A stretch of 64,000 nucleotides of DNA, taken from positions 1,364,001 to 1,428,000 of the forward strand of contig OY744464.1 of NCBI GenBank assembly GCA_963556145.1, given 5' to 3'. Positions 35,420-49,215 of the stretch are shown here, one piece after another. Origin of the DNA: Hygrocybe punicea. Its lineage: Eukaryota; Basidiomycota; Agaricomycetes; Agaricales; Hygrophoraceae. The position numbers and the translations under genes are program-made. Each line of letters starts with the position of its first letter. Within the stretch, counting starts at the first letter, position 1. The notes beneath the pieces were generated by a model, which made no database searches, was not told the DNA's origin, and saw nothing but the letters and a program-made list of their open reading frames with translations.

Positions 35420-38400
35420 TTAAGATTGAGCATATATAAACAGTACAGCATTATTACCATTACATGACAATAAATTAATATTTGAAAAGTCATCTATATC
35501 ACCTTCATTAATACAAATTGATCTGGTTGATATACCATCATGAAACCATACCATACTGTTGATGAATATGCGGGCAGTAAAATGTGCATCACCAAAGTAC
35601 ACAATTCCTCTCAATGTGTAAGCAGTGGATATGTCATCAATTGACAAGTTTATAACTTGACTAATTATTAAATTCTCAATAGAGTCAACTGTAAACATGA
35701 TTAGAGGTGGAATTTTGTTAAATGCAATAAATTTAGTAATCTCTCCCCAACACAATTGACATTTGTGCCGTTGTCTATTAACTATGATTTGAGCAAGACA
35801 TGTTGAGATTGTTCCAGAAAATGAATATGAACAATGAAAGATGGCGTCACATCTATCATTTTCCAGAATGGTTATGTTTTCACAATTGATACATTTAAGA
35901 CAAGTTGAAGTCATTGGTTCATTTGCTTTCATTATATAATGGGCCAAATCACTTATGGCAATGCCAACTTGACCATAAGGAAATATTTCGGGTTTATCTT
36001 GATGCAATAAATGTCTGATTGTATTTCTAACTGTTTCTAAATCTGTTGTGTGATTCTTGGATCGTTTGAATCCTAAGCTCAAAATCTTTAATATTTCATT
36101 GATGCTATTGAATCTTTTTTTCCAACTTGATGGATCTTCATTCCATATTGCTAGTAATATTGTAAAGAGTGAATCATAAGCACAGCTCCAATCTTCCGCA
36201 TCCCATATAAACCCTTTTGGTTCATTTAATTCAATAGTACTTGTTTTTCGTCTTTTTTTCACTATGGAAGATGAACTTACAACTTGTTGTAATTTTCGTT
36301 TTTTATTTTGCAATACATTGGCCGTCGAATTTTTATGAGTGACAGTGATTGGAACAGTTCCTTTTGCAGGAACAAAGTTGAGGTTTCTGAAATCTGCCTT
36401 TTGATTTTTGTTCATATGTTTAATTAATTGCCATGGAGAGGGCTGTGTTGTGTATTGATTTAGTTGCTCTGTGGCTTTCCATGCGATAGCATGATGAATG
36501 TTTTTTGGAATATATGACTTCCCTTTCCATTTTCTAAATTGATCAATGATAGAATTTTGCTGATCTCCCTTGATATGGTCTGGTAAGAGTCCTTGATATT
36601 TCAGTTTGGTAATCTCATCAAGCAGTTCTAATTCTCTGAATTCCTGCCTGAGATATCCAGAAGCACCCCCAGTAATTACTTTAGGATCAAAGCCTTACAT
36701 GATGATAGTTCCTGCTGCAGAAGCACTTCTTGATAAGCAAGTATAATAGGATTGGTGGTTTCTACAACTACTGAGGTCAACTACATTGTTAGGACGAGTA
36801 CGTCCTTGACATGCATAATCAGTCATTGCAAAATTAGGTAGTACCAACACTTGTTCTCTTGACAAAGATATCACATCATCATTGGGTAATGAGCACATGG
36901 TGGAAGTGACATGTTTTGTAATCGGCACAACATTTTCAGGAAGTCCTTCTATGTTAATTCTTTTTGGAGGATTCAATAATCTGACAAATAAAGTGTCCAG
37001 TACAGTTTGTTGCTCAGGACCTATTGCACTCTACCAACCCACAACTATGCCCTCTGCTCCTTTGGTAATGCAGCACTCTGTTGCATCATTGTTCCTCAGC
37101 ATCACTGGCATGCCTACACATAAGTCCAATCTTCCTGGTATATGATCAGAGGATGATGCATGTGGTTGGCTCCAAAGTAGCTTTTGGAGTGAAGGTTCCA
37201 ATATCTTTGTGTGTCGAATAGGATCCAAAATTGTTGACATGTGATGAGATTTTCTTTTGCTATTGGAACTAGTAGGATCATTCCATCTGTCTATGGAATA
37301 GAATGATGTTAATGGTCTCCTATTTTCAGCAGCAAAACGTTGAATACCAAGTTCATTGATTTTGTCTTTTTGTGCATTCAATGCAGTTATAACTGACACA
37401 TTCCTGAATTTCTTTTGGGCTAATTTTGGATCATTTGGACCTTTTCCTGCAACACGAGTACGAAGAAATGCAATATCTTTGGGAGTACATGCTTTGTATC
37501 TCATGTTTTCCAAAGCAAGCCTCAGTTGGACATCTTCTTCTGACTGATTGGTTTGTCTCATATTTTCACGTAATATAACAACTGTTGTTATTTGATGCCA
37601 AAGAGCTTTGCCTATAGCTGCTTCCTGATTTGCTATAGTTTGACTGGAATTGATTTGGACACCAACGGTTCCAGAGTATAAAGGAGCACCACTCATAGCT
37701 GGTGGAAGTTGGCCAAAATCTCCTGCAAATATCATATTAATGCCACCAAAGGGTTCATCATAAACACCACGTGCTTTTGCACACTGAGCACTGATTTTAT
37801 ACATATCTCTGCAAGATAACATTGACACCTCATCAATGAAAATGTAATCCACACCATCAAGATTGGCACGTACTTGTGCAAGGGAACGAGATGATCCTCC
37901 CTGATTAATTCCAAGAATAGAGTGATATGTGGATCCATTTACAAGGGCAGCAGCACCACCGGTTGGTGCAAGAACCACAAATCGATGATTTTCGTTGTGT
38001 TTACCAAAAAAACTAGTCAATGCTTTGATGACTTGTGATTTCCCTGTGCCTGCCATCCCACCAAGATACATGCGTAGCTTATCAGAACCGTTAATCAAGG
38101 TAGAGTGATTCGCAATGATATGAAATGCTCTCTTTTGGTCAGTGTTCAACTTGTAATCATTGATAGTTACATCAATAAGATGACGATCAGCTCTGTTTGC
38201 AGGAATAAACATATGGTTGATGTATGCTGCATCCACTATCTTGACATCATTATATTGAAAATTTCCCAATTTATTTATGGTTGCTGTGTTTGTTGGTAAA
38301 TTTTTATTTCTGTCATCGATGATTTCCTTTTTCTTTGCAAGGACTGCAGTTCTCCACAATTTTGCTGATTGTACTACAGGTGGTTCTATAGGTATCAACG

Positions 38401-41400
38401 GTCCTATATCTGGGGTACCATCAATACAATCATCGAGCCACCCTGACCTTTTCAAAGTTCTTTCAGCTATCAGCATTTGATCTTTCCTCTTTTGTCCTTT
38501 TTGACCAAGTTTCAGGAGTATTTCCGTGTCATTATTGTCTTCATCAATATTGTTGTTGAAGTCGTCGCCATTAAATGCAAATTCAGCATTGTGCATGTCA
38601 TCCAGTTCATCAAGACCATTTGAGGTCGCCCATGAATACCTTATATTTGCAGTATTATTCTTCTGACGTTTAGCAGAGAAATCATCTCTTGCATCCAAAC
38701 ATTCATACCGCAGACCAAAGTATTTCATGATCTCTAGTTCTCTTTTAGAAAACTCGTGGTCTATAAAAGCATTATCCCATGTTTGTAATTTACTTTTGAG
38801 TTCTTTGCCACTTCTCCATGGCTTGAAAAACGTTAACATTGTACAACAATAATCTTCTCGATCACCACGGTCAGCCCTTGGCAAAGTGTTTGGAATAAAA
38901 TTAGGAACTATGAAAGGATCATTCCCTTTCATTTTGGCATGGTGGGTAAGATATTGTGGATGATTGGGATGTAAAGTATAATCATTTTCAAATTTTGTCA
39001 ATTTATTAAGATCAACTTCATTTGTTTTATCAGCTATTTCTGTGCCTGCATGTCTATTCAAACTATCAGGTTTTGGAATTTCATCTATCTCCATGAGTAT
39101 ATCATTATCAACGACATCAGACAAGTTGTCATCACTGGAATAGTCAACATTAGTAGGTTCAGTGCAAGAGTCAGACAAATCATCACAGCCTAGATTGTCA
39201 AAAATTTGGTTTTGCACTGGTTCTTTTCTGGCCCTTTTGGTCTTTGTTTTGGTGCGTCTTTTCTTTGGTTCCATAGTGGCAAGACGTATCCAGTCATACA
39301 GTGATACATTATCATACAAGGCGGGTCTGAACATATAATTATTTACTTTGGAAAGTCCAATGTATGCGCCATTATTCTTACCAATAACAACCTTTTGTGC
39401 ATTATTTTGGTCTTCACATATATTAGGAATTTCTTCATCAGACCATGCACTGATAACCTCTTTAACATAAGATCTCCAAAAGAATGGCACGAATTTATGA
39501 CTGGTGTAGTGATCAGGATTTCCAAGGACATATAATGAAGCCATTGGAGCACCAATTTCCATTTTGGAGGTGAGTGAATTGACTATTTGTGTAAACAGCT
39601 TTCTGACTTTGTCTTTTCTTTTCAGGTCGCCACCAATCATTTCGGAATTCTTATCAAAAATACTTTTTATCACTTCAAAAATGCTATAGGTCTTCAAGGA
39701 GAATTTTGTAATATAATCTGTTATGTATGCAACTATGGCCTTTATAGCAGTACCTGATAATAAGCTGGTCACATCAGAATTGCATCGTAGCATATATGTA
39801 ACTTCAGGTGTCACCGTGTTCATCCAAGGTTCACCATGCTTGAGGTTGAGAGCACCAGTGTTAGGTTCTACAAAAGTTTGTTGAAAGATATCACGGGGAA
39901 ATCGTCGTTTACATTCACCTTTCGAATTAAGACAGTATGGCTTTTTTTTGCCATCATGCCTGTTATGTACATTTAATCGCAATAAAAGATCATCTACAAC
40001 ATCTTGAAACCTTTGCCACCATGTTGATCTTTTGTTGTGATATTGACAATTCATGGAACAATTATATGATGGTGGATCTGGCATGACACATGTTGGTGGT
40101 TGATATTCAGGTTTCGACATTGTCTGTTCCATTTTCTGTGATACCTCATCTTTAGAACCTGTCATGAATTGTCCTACACACAAACTTTCCAAATATTACA
40201 CTAATCTTTTCTGAAAGTCAGAATTTTCACCCATAATTTTGTCACGTATTTCCTGAGGTGTAAGGCATCCCTTTATCCACAACAGCATATGAAGATGCAA
40301 GGTAAGACGTCCTTGTTCCTCTACCGTTGCATAATAACCTGATGTGTTTCCATACAGGCCAGGATGAGATTCATTTATTCCTAATATATGTTTGATGAAC
40401 ATTTCAGTAGTAAAGTGAAAAAAGCGGGCTCCAGCAACTGGATTGTTTGCAATTAGTTTGTAACAATCCTGGGGTAGACGTAGTTTAGGATAAAACTTTT
40501 CTTTGTTGTCAGCATAATATAAGCATAGTGGGTGATTGATGTCTGCAGGTGCAAAAGTGATAAACCAAGTCGGAGCACCAATATAGGATATCAGAGACCA
40601 AATCTCATTTCGCATGTATTTCTTGTTAGTAATTGAACCTTTGACCTGACCAGCTACGTGATCCAGATCAGAAATGAGTTTATAGCATGCTTTCTCTTCC
40701 GATGTATCTGGTTTGACTCTATCACCTCTAGATAATCTCTTAGAGAGGTCATCCAAAACAGCTGTATTGATATTCATCAGGCAATCTGCAATATCGTTGA
40801 AATTATGTTTATTAGTCAACAAATATCCTCCGGTTGTACTGTCCTTGATTTGTTCTTGATTGAATGCAATCAATGGAAAATAGGGATCGGTTTGAAATCC
40901 TTTGTCATGGTACATCAGGAGATGTCTTTTGTGCATCATATCACTGATGCTTAAAACATCATTGTCTATGCTGCTAATACCACCCAAGCCATATGGAAAT
41001 AGGCAGGGAAACATCATAGGATATAACTGAGGATTATTAAAGAACGATTCTGGATTTCTAGCATGGCTTATGGCAAGAACACCACCATGGTCATCTATCA
41101 AGTGCTTGGTCGCTCTAGCTATTAATGCCTTTGGACTTGTAATATCTAGATTTTCGCCAGTTACTCCACTAACAACAAAGGGACAAGGCCCATCTTCCAC
41201 ACCATCTTCCACTTCATTGTCAAATGCACTAGTGGCTTCTGGTTCCTTATTTGTGTCTGCTGGTCGATATGCAACCACAACAGGAATTCCATGATCTGGA
41301 TATTGTGCTAGATTTTCATAGGAGATATCTAAATCATAGTAATCCATGTGATTCAATTTCAGCCATTCTAAAGCTGCAGAAACTCACCTTCGGCGAACCA

Positions 41401-42562
41401 ACAAAGGCGTTCGCTCCATGTCTTCTGGAGTTGGTCTGGCAGGACCAGTGAAAATAAATGCTAGCACTTCATCAAGTTCTTTAATTGTTGGAGGCAACCG
41501 TTGATATATCTTTGGTGTTGGGTTTTGAAACATGATGGCATTTGCTTTCATTTTATGCATCCCAGAGGAGACACGAACAATACATTTGTTGTGATGAACA
41601 TGGGCAATCAAAAGTTGTTCAGCAAATGTTAGATTTTGAAGTTGTGCAGGAATTCTTCCCATCCAAAGTCCATTCGCCAAAGCATATTTGGGAGTTTGGC
41701 CTTTATTCAGACTGAGCACACATGGTTTGCATATCCATTTACATGTGTCATCTAGCACTGGACCTTTGATATCCTCTATTGGATCAGAACAATGATATTG
41801 TTCACATCTTGTGATTCCCATATTGTCTCTAGTTAATATTTTCAGATTAACCTTTGTCTTTGACAATAAAGACATGTTTTTCAATGCAACCAATTGACCA
41901 CATACAGCACACCCACTTTCTTGGAAACATTCAGGTGATGTATCTCTGCACCAGTTGCTGATTATGGTTTCCTTCAATTCAATAGATGGAGGAGGAGGAG
42001 GAAATAATTGCTCATCTGACTTGTCCAATTCTTCTTTCATTTGAGCCTGAGTTTCTTCTTTGCCGCACTCATTTGTTTCTGTCATTTTTTGTCTTCTGTA
42101 CCACTGTTTACACAGGTCTTTATGTGATTTAATATCATGCACATGAAAAATAGAAACATGAGTATCACAAGCTGAACAATTATGCCTCATTAATGCCACA
42201 GATAGATCTTGTCCATGTAATCTTTGTAATGTCTTTGACAAATATATACCATGTATTGTTGTTATTTCACCAATATCCTTCACTGTCAAATTTGGCAGAA
42301 GTTCATGTAAAGGCATTTTAACACATGCATATGTTTTTCTATCTTCATATAAAGTGTTGGCTGTTTGTTCATCAATATGCCCCACATATTCGAATAATAT
42401 GTCAGAATCATGGTTGATATTATTAGACGGTAGCATAAAAGATTGAAGAAAGCTAAACTTGAATGTTGGTATTCGTTTACCACCACCAATGTAGTCATAT
42501 CTATGAACGAAATTTATATATAAAGATTTAAACAAGTGTCCGAATAAATTCAAATTGAACAC
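35420..42562 (-). pseudogene. Helitron Rep-helicase with USP-like C-terminal domain, four stops
   Basis: A single reading frame of about 2380 codons broken only by TGA 41384-41386, TAA 40196-40198, TAG 37031-37033 and TAA 36695-36697. The protein continues in frame across each, and a single C-to-T change explains each. Order: a region with FALANGLWMGRIP-type DUF6570-like sequence (about 41500-41700); Rep with HUH motif LHLHMLLW (near 40280) and Y-x-x-Y as YITDYITK (near 39715); PIF1-type helicase with Walker A GGMAGTGKSQ (near 38045), Walker B FIDEVSML and FAGDFGQLPPA; then a C-terminal domain with WSCAYDSL (near 36180), two CxxC pairs and DAHFTARI...VWFHDG (near 35570), which resembles the cysteine and histidine boxes of ubiquitin-specific proteases. 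Rep nicks and rejoins DNA for rolling-circle transposition and the helicase unwinds. The true start is unresolved; 42562 is a GTG. Confidence 0.88.
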
Positions 42563-42588
42563 AATTATGTTTGAACGGCTATGCCGTA

Positions 42589-43161
42589 TTATGAAACATA
42601 GTGTGGTAGCAACGTTGCATGTGATAGAGAACTAGTAATACAATGAAATAAATATGTTTTGAAATCATGTCGTCTCAATAGCGATCGCATGAGCAATGCT
42701 TTGATCATTTTACAATGACATTGGACAGTGATAGGTTTGAGAAGACAATACAAAGCAAAGAGATATTTAGGAGGTAAGAAATATGTTCTGGCATATTGAA
42801 TAGAACGTATTCGCATTTTGAAGGCGCTATTTTTAAATGTAGTCCAAACGAATAATGGATCGACTGTCAAGTTATCTTTTGTTTCTTTTGTTATTCCAAT
42901 GATCTTTACATATAGTGTTGCATTTATTTGCATCAATATTGTTGCATCGCCCTGATCTGGGGCCAACTCATGTTCTATGAGTTTTCTTTGAAAAACACCC
43001 AATTCTTGGGTCAAGGTCGATATCACAGGACAGGAAATTGGTTCAGGAGAGATATACATAAGTTTGTCTTGGCATAGTTGTGGAAATAATGTTGCATTTG
43101 CAAGGAAATATAGATAAGTCAAACATGCAATGCAGACACGGATGATGTTGTGCGGATTCAT
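42589..43161 (-). CDS. Unknown 190-residue protein upstream of Rep-helicase
   Basis: An ATG at 43161 opens a frame ending just before the Rep-helicase frame. The N-terminus is hydrophobic (VCIACLTYLYFLANATLF), possibly a signal or membrane segment. I recognise no domain. Same strand and tight spacing suggest either a first exon of the Rep-helicase gene or a Helitron accessory ORF. Confidence 0.35.
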   Translation of the reverse strand: MNPHNIIRVCIACLTYLYFLANATLFPQLCQDKLMYISPEPISCPVISTLTQELGVFQRKLIEHELAPDQGDATILMQINATLYVKIIGITKETKDNLTVDPLFVWTTFKNSAFKMRIRSIQYARTYFLPPKYLFALYCLLKPITVQCHCKMIKALLMRSLLRRHDFKTYLFHCITSSLSHATLLPHYVS

Positions 43162-44140
43162 GAGGATTTGTGACAGTAAGAGGAAACACCGCCCATTTAA
43201 CTAGTCAAGTGGTTCGGATCATGAATAACAATTAACACAATGGGATTGATCATATGACATTATATTATTTGTAAGCTTTTCCCAAAACACCATAAGGCGT
43301 GCCTGAATCTTTAGAAATCTGTGTTTACTTTTTTTATTCCATTCTATGTTCCTGTGACATGCCTTGATACAGGCCAAAAATGCATCTGTATCATGAATAG
43401 CTGCCTTACGATCTTATTAGGGGTCTGGCTGACAAGACATTGATCCAACCAACTGAGACAAAACAGGTATTGAAGTTGAACAACCAGGCTGTTTGACAAC
43501 TGTGCATATTTGACAATTACTTGGTAATTCGTGGAAATTATCATTGCTCTTCATCCTTGTCAGAAATACATTGTCATTTTTATGGAGCTGTACGTATCAT
43601 TCCCACACAAGTATACTGTATTATTCCGGTACCAAATAGTCATAGCTCCCCTTGGAGTGACAGCTATATCTTCCACTACAAGAGGGGGTTTTGTTACTCT
43701 TGTATCATTGTATCCTCATTTAATAGGTCCATAAAGTTCGCGATTCTGGTTTCTTACATATATTCAATTTTAATTTTCGTTAGCCCGAACCTAAGTCATC
43801 TCAGGTTGTCCTTCTCAGGTTGAGTGAGTCGGTAGTTGTACTATGAACTGAACTGAAAGTAATGCATTCACCAGGATATATTTTAGACAAACAGATTTTC
43901 AGTCAACAAGATTGATGCCTTACGTTGTATCTATGCTTACTATCATGCTCAATTCTTATGGTCATACAGTAACATAAGTCATTTTTAACAGAGCAAAAAG
44001 AAGTACATATATAGACACTGTAGCGATGTATGAGGAGGACATTTGAGGGCACACGTTTCCAGAAATCAACGACTGGGATAAAGTCTTTTTAGTCAAATAT
44101 AATGAATACTCCACAAAAAGAAGGACTTACTCCTCCGAAA
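43162..44140. other. Non-coding stretch, nothing recognised
   Basis: A+T-rich, with no reading frame over 100 codons and no repeat shared with other parts of the window. No copia sequence resumes here, which argues against the Helitron's 5' end lying in this stretch. Confidence 0.45.
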
Positions 44141-46062
44141 TTAAGGCCCGGGATCCAGTTTGGATGTCGACGGCTTGGGAGATGAAGGCCTCGTTTGGCT
44201 CGGAGGAATCGAGAGTAGGATTTCGGGTGGAACGATGTTGCTCCAATCCACGTCCATCAATGAAGCGCTGGGCTCCGCAGGGGTCGATGATTGGTGGCGT
44301 GACGATGCACGCGTATTGGGACGGAATCCTAGGACGTTAAGAAGATCAGAATTGGAATAGATACAGACATGTGATGTTGAAACACATACCCGGAGTCGGT
44401 GACTTCTTCGGTGGCTTCACCAGTTTGAGCTTCTCTGCAATAATGCCCGCTTGCTCCAAAGCGACATCTAGCTTCCTCCTCTTTGTTATCTCGCCGTCCT
44501 CGTGATCACTGCTGAGAGACTCTTGTTTTGGTTCGGGAGGTCCATCGTCGTTGTGCATGATTGCATCGTGATCGACATCCAACAACCCGACCCACTCTGT
44601 TCCTACAGCGTCGAACTTCGGGGATTCCAGTGGAACATCAACCGGCTCGGAGGGGATGGGTGGTTTAACTTCCACTGTCAATTTTTCGGATTCCGATTTC
44701 TTGGATCCGTGCGACGGCCCAATTTCGACAGTGACTGCGATATGTCAGTGCATTAATCATAGCAACGTGAGCAATGTACGCATTTGAGCCTTGGACCGCT
44801 TCTTCTTTACCGGGGCTAAGTCTTCCTCCATCTTTACATCGTCTATACATGAATAAATGTGTTGGATTATCGTTTTGATATTCGGAATTCAATAACTCAC
44901 CGTCATCGTCGTCCTCGGCTTTGGACTTGATTGTGCGTTCTGTCATGAAGAAGGGTTTTCATGTATGACAATCACAGACAATGAAAGTACTTACTGGACT
45001 TGGGTTTGGGCTTGGGCTTCTTTTTGTCCTTCTCGGATGAATTGTCTGCGCCACCTGAATATTCAGTACATCTATACACCGGTATGGTAGAAAATTTGTA
45101 CAAACCAGCGGAAGATGTCTTTTGTTTTTTGACCGATTTTGACTTGGCTTTGCCCTTGCCCTTGCCCTCGGGAACCAGCTCCTCTGCAAATGTATTATAT
45201 CATTAGCACAATCACATATGTAATTCTAGATCATACTTTCATCATCGTCCGCCACATCGGCATCGACGAGGACACTATGTCCTTTACACCAAGCAATAAC
45301 CTGACCGATTATTTCGAGCTTTGTGGCATCCGGAAGCCCACCGAATGACCAATTTGCAGAGGTTCCGCTGTGCCATGCTGGCACAGATTCGTCGTATTTC
45401 GCCCAATCTATGATGCCAGACGTCATAATCCATTTGTCTGCCAATGCGTATATATACTCACCGAGGTCCTCTGGCATGGTCTCGGTGCTAACAGCGCCAT
45501 GTTGAATTAATGCCGATGGAGAATGCTTGCCGACATAAAACTCTTTGAGGAGCCAATCGTCGAAGATCGTGCTTCGCCAGTCACGGGTAACCTTGTTTGC
45601 CTGTTTTGCGACCAAAACCTCTGCCCAAATTTCGTCCATGACGGTGTCGGTATACTTGAGGTAATCCCGAAGTAAATCAGTCCCTTCCTTATTGTTTTTG
45701 ACGTAGTCCGGCGAGTAGTTGGGTGCCTTGTTGTATGCGATGGCTGCTGTCGCGTAGATGTACATATCCATTTGATAAATCAAGCGACGGAGCGGTTCCT
45801 CGTATCGTTTGGGGATTTCGCGCCATAACTCACCTCGGGCGGTGGCATCGTGGGGGTGTGTCTTCAGTACATAGAGATTACGAGAAAATACGGGAATGGT
45901 GTCGGATTCCTTGTTGGGTGCCGGAATCTTGGGCGGGACCATGTACTGGATTTGGAACATGCGATGTAGCTCCTGCAGCTTTTTGGGTGGCGCATCAGGC
46001 CAGTACTTGAAGGCGGCGGGATTGACAGTGGGAGTCGAGGTTTTGACCACTGGCAAGGACAT
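44141..46062 (-). CDS. Spliced gene, unknown globular domain with lysine-rich tail
   Basis: Seven exons with GT-AG introns give an open frame of 532 residues: 46062-45237, 45183-45106, 45054-44995, 44939-44901, 44842-44780, 44734-44390, 44328-44141. Exon lengths and phases all agree, which supports the model strongly. The first 275 residues look globular (FKYWPDAPPKKLQELHRMF, ELWREIPKRYEEPLRRLIY, IIDWAKYDESVPAWHSG). The rest is charged and repetitive (KGKGKAKSKS, KPKPKPK, SSDHEDGEITKRRK) and probably disordered and nuclear. No known family recognised. It sits between the Helitron coding region and a palindromic minisatellite and shows none of the stop-codon decay of the Helitron. Confidence 0.75.
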
Positions 46063-46441
46063 GGTAGATGAAATAAAAGTTTTTTGGTCGACGTGTGAGG
46101 CAATTTGAGAGCAAAAGAAAAGGGCAGATTTATTACTCAACGCTCCAGACTATGAATACAGATGTCACGACCACGTGACCAGATCAATCGCCACATGTTC
46201 GACCTCATGTTCGGCTTCTTTGCATGCATAAACAACAGATCTATTTATTTATGTTTTTGATGTGGCTCGAGCTTAGAAGTTGTCCAAAGCTAGTAATTGC
46301 ACGCAGAAAACCGACATGTGCAGCGTATGGAATATTTTTCAGTTGGTAAGGCGATAAATCAAGTTAATTCGTTCGATGAATATTCACGGACTGGTCTGTT
46401 GACGGAAAAGCACAACAAGTCTGATTTGTTGGATGGATGTA

Positions 46442-47055
46442 GAAGGACTAGATATACTACAACAAACATGTTGTTTGGTGTGTTCGGTCACCGGACATGT
46501 TTGGTGGATGTCAATGTACGACTAGATATACTACACCGAACACATCGAACATGTTCGGTGTGTTCGGTGGAGATGTTCGGTCAACATTGGTGAACCAATA
46601 TTACTAGATATACTACACCGAACACATCGAACATGTTCGGTGTGTTCGGTGGAGATGTTCGGTGGATGTCAACCAATGGTTGTGACTAGATATACTACAC
46701 CGAACACATTGAACGTGTTCGGTGGAGATGTTCGGTGGATGTCAACCAACAGTTGTGACTAGATATACCACACCGAACACATCGAACATGTTCGGTGTGT
46801 TCGGTGGAGATGTTCGGTGGATGTCAACCAACGGTTGTGACCGGATATACCACATTGAACACATCGAACATGTTCGGTGTGTTCGGTGGACATGTTCGGT
46901 CAACGTTGGTGAACCAATATTACCAGATATATGACGCCGAACAAATCAAACATGTTCGATGTGTTCGGTGTGGTATATCCGGTCACAACCGTTGGTTGAC
47001 ATCCACCGAACATCTCCACCGAACACACCGAACACATCCGATCTGTTCGGTGGAT
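46442..47055. repeat. TTCGGTG palindromic minisatellite, array 2
   Basis: About six forward units of 72-89 bp (ACTAGATATACTACACCGAA, then a palindrome centred on CATG, then TTCGGTGGAGATG and a TCAACCAA spacer). From about 46958 the array turns around and ends with an inverted unit. Units are close relatives of those at 9345-9775. Each can form a hairpin, and the inverted end allows a larger one. Confidence 0.8.
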
Positions 47056-47305
47056 ATTGCTCTTTCAAGACATTTAAATGATTCCATTGCTGATCAACGT
47101 GTTTGGCACGTGTTCATTGTTTTATCATTGCCACTCTTGTCAGGTGACATAATTCCGACGTCTTATAATTAGAAGGTTTGTGGAATCGTCTCCACCCGCT
47201 ATCAACCACCCTGAAAGTAATCAATCATTAAGGTATTGATGTATTAATGATATCTGTGTCTGTTCCTCATACCACCCATCCGAAATCCTGCCTAGGTCCA
47301 CAAAC

Positions 47306-49128
47306 ATGCCATATAAGAAGGAACTTGGTTATGAACTTTGCATGCACATCTGCCCTGGTCGAAAATGCGACTCTCCAAAAACGAAATGTCTTTTGTGGAA
47401 GAAGGAAGGCAACTCCTGCCAAAGACATGTCGGATCCGCACACCAACATCCCAAATGCGTTTCGTCTGGAATTTGTCCGCAGTCGGTATGTCTTGGTCGC
47501 AACATACGTGAAAATTTGCAGGGTGTCCACAATGCGACGGCCGCGGAACTCGATCTCCTTCCACGCAAAAGGCTATCATCCGACTCTGAGATGGAAACAT
47601 CATCTGACTGTGAAACGGAACCGCCAACCACCGTAAGCAACAATGAACGCCGTATAACCACATTAAGCAACAATGACGGCCGTGTTTTCAAAATCCTTTT
47701 TATCCTTGACCCAACAACTCGTATCACGAGCAAAGCCGCAGCCATTAACGATCTTGCATTCGTCACCACGACCATATCCGACATCGAACTCGATACCATT
47801 GCCCATCTTGATGGTTACGTCCATATCATCAAGTCATACAAGAGTCGCTATTCAGCATGTATTCAAGAATGGGTAATGTCTATTGTTTAATTTGTGGATT
47901 GTTGATACTGAAACGTATTTCACAACAAACAGGTTTATATCGGAATGCGACTACATCATGAGGATGGAGCCCGGCGCTTCAATGTCAAATACATATTTTG
48001 GCCCGAGTTCCTTCATGCAATACTTCGCCATCAAGACAAAGGCGATACGTGGCAAAAGTTCGCATTGGCAGATTGTGTATTTGGTGGTGTGGATATGGGA
48101 ATGTCATACATGTAAGATTGACATTGCTTTAATTAATTCTGCTCCGTTTTCGCTGCATTATACTGATGTCTTGACAGCGGTAACCAATACGGATTGACAC
48201 TGGAAAATGTGTCGATTTTCATGACTGGCATGGACGAACTCTGTCGAACGGCACACATCTGGCTGCCTCCGAAGCAGATGAACACGGTCCATTCAAAATG
48301 GATACAAAATCAAAACTTGCTTCATGTCGCTTTGAATGTAACGCATACGATACGCCCTCAAGCAAAATTATTAAACGATGGCGACCAATTCCCACCGAAT
48401 ATTGTCTTGAAACGGACACACAGCGACACCGGTCATCACGTCCTATTACCTGGCGACGCCAAGCGAAATTGGGAATACATGCGCAATAACTGTGAGGTTC
48501 CAGGTTCACGTTGGTTTGGGCAAACGTACATCGAACCACTGAGTAAGATGGGCGAATGGCGTGTGTTTCTAGTTGGTGGAAAGGTCGTGTATATGGTGCA
48601 CACCCTGTACAACAAGGAAAGCAAGTCCTGGAAGTGGGATATCGTCTCAATTTTCTATACCTTGGATGAGTTAAGGTGAGTGCCCTTCATTTTCACTTGT
48701 CATATCATATGCATGATTGTCTTAACTTTGTCAGAATATTTCAAACGCAGGGGACTCTATTGAAGACGGTGGCGTGCAATCCGGACAGGGGCGCCATTTC
48801 TATTCGAGAGCAAGGCAGAAACAAGTTCTTCGACTTTGTCCAAAAGACCTACAAAGGGCTTTATGCGATAGAGTCCAATATGGTTGGTGGAAAACCATCG
48901 ATGAGTGTTTTTTGCCGTATGGACATATCGCTCATTGTGGATTCCAAAACGGATACTGTGTCCTATTTCGTGAACGAGGTGGAACGTTATCACACATGCA
49001 GCCTCTGGTCGAACATGAAGTCAGGTCCGAAATCCGTTCGAGCACCCATTGGCTCATTAGCAGACACTTTTGCAGGGGTTTTCTATAAATGGTTGATTGA
49101 CATCAAAGGTCCATACTCATATTTGTAA
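47306..49128 (+). CDS. ATP-grasp-like protein with cysteine-rich N-terminus
   Basis: Four exons (47306-47872, 47933-48111, 48178-48675, 48735-49128) give an open frame of 545 residues with consistent phases and introns of 59-66 nt. The N-terminus has a possible zinc cluster (CMHICPGRKCDSPKTKC, C....H). The C-terminal half follows the order of an ATP-grasp enzyme: a lysine strand (NIVLKRTHSDTGHHV), an acidic GEWRVFLVGGKVVY strand, CRMDISLIVD and finally VSYFVNEVERY. ATP-grasp enzymes join a carboxylate to a nucleophile using ATP; the substrate cannot be guessed. The assignment is from motif order only. Neighbours are minisatellite array 2 and the gene at 49591-51606. Confidence 0.7.
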
Positions 49129-49215
49129 TATTATCTGTACAGTCAATGGATCGGTTCGCGTTTATTTCACAAAACAGACATAAGATACAAATATAAATGA
49201 TGCTAAGTGGAGCAA

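Noticed and set aside
43162..44140. Possible position for the Helitron 5' end
   Set aside because: No TC-start junction followed by copia sequence is seen here, so I left the 5' end unassigned.
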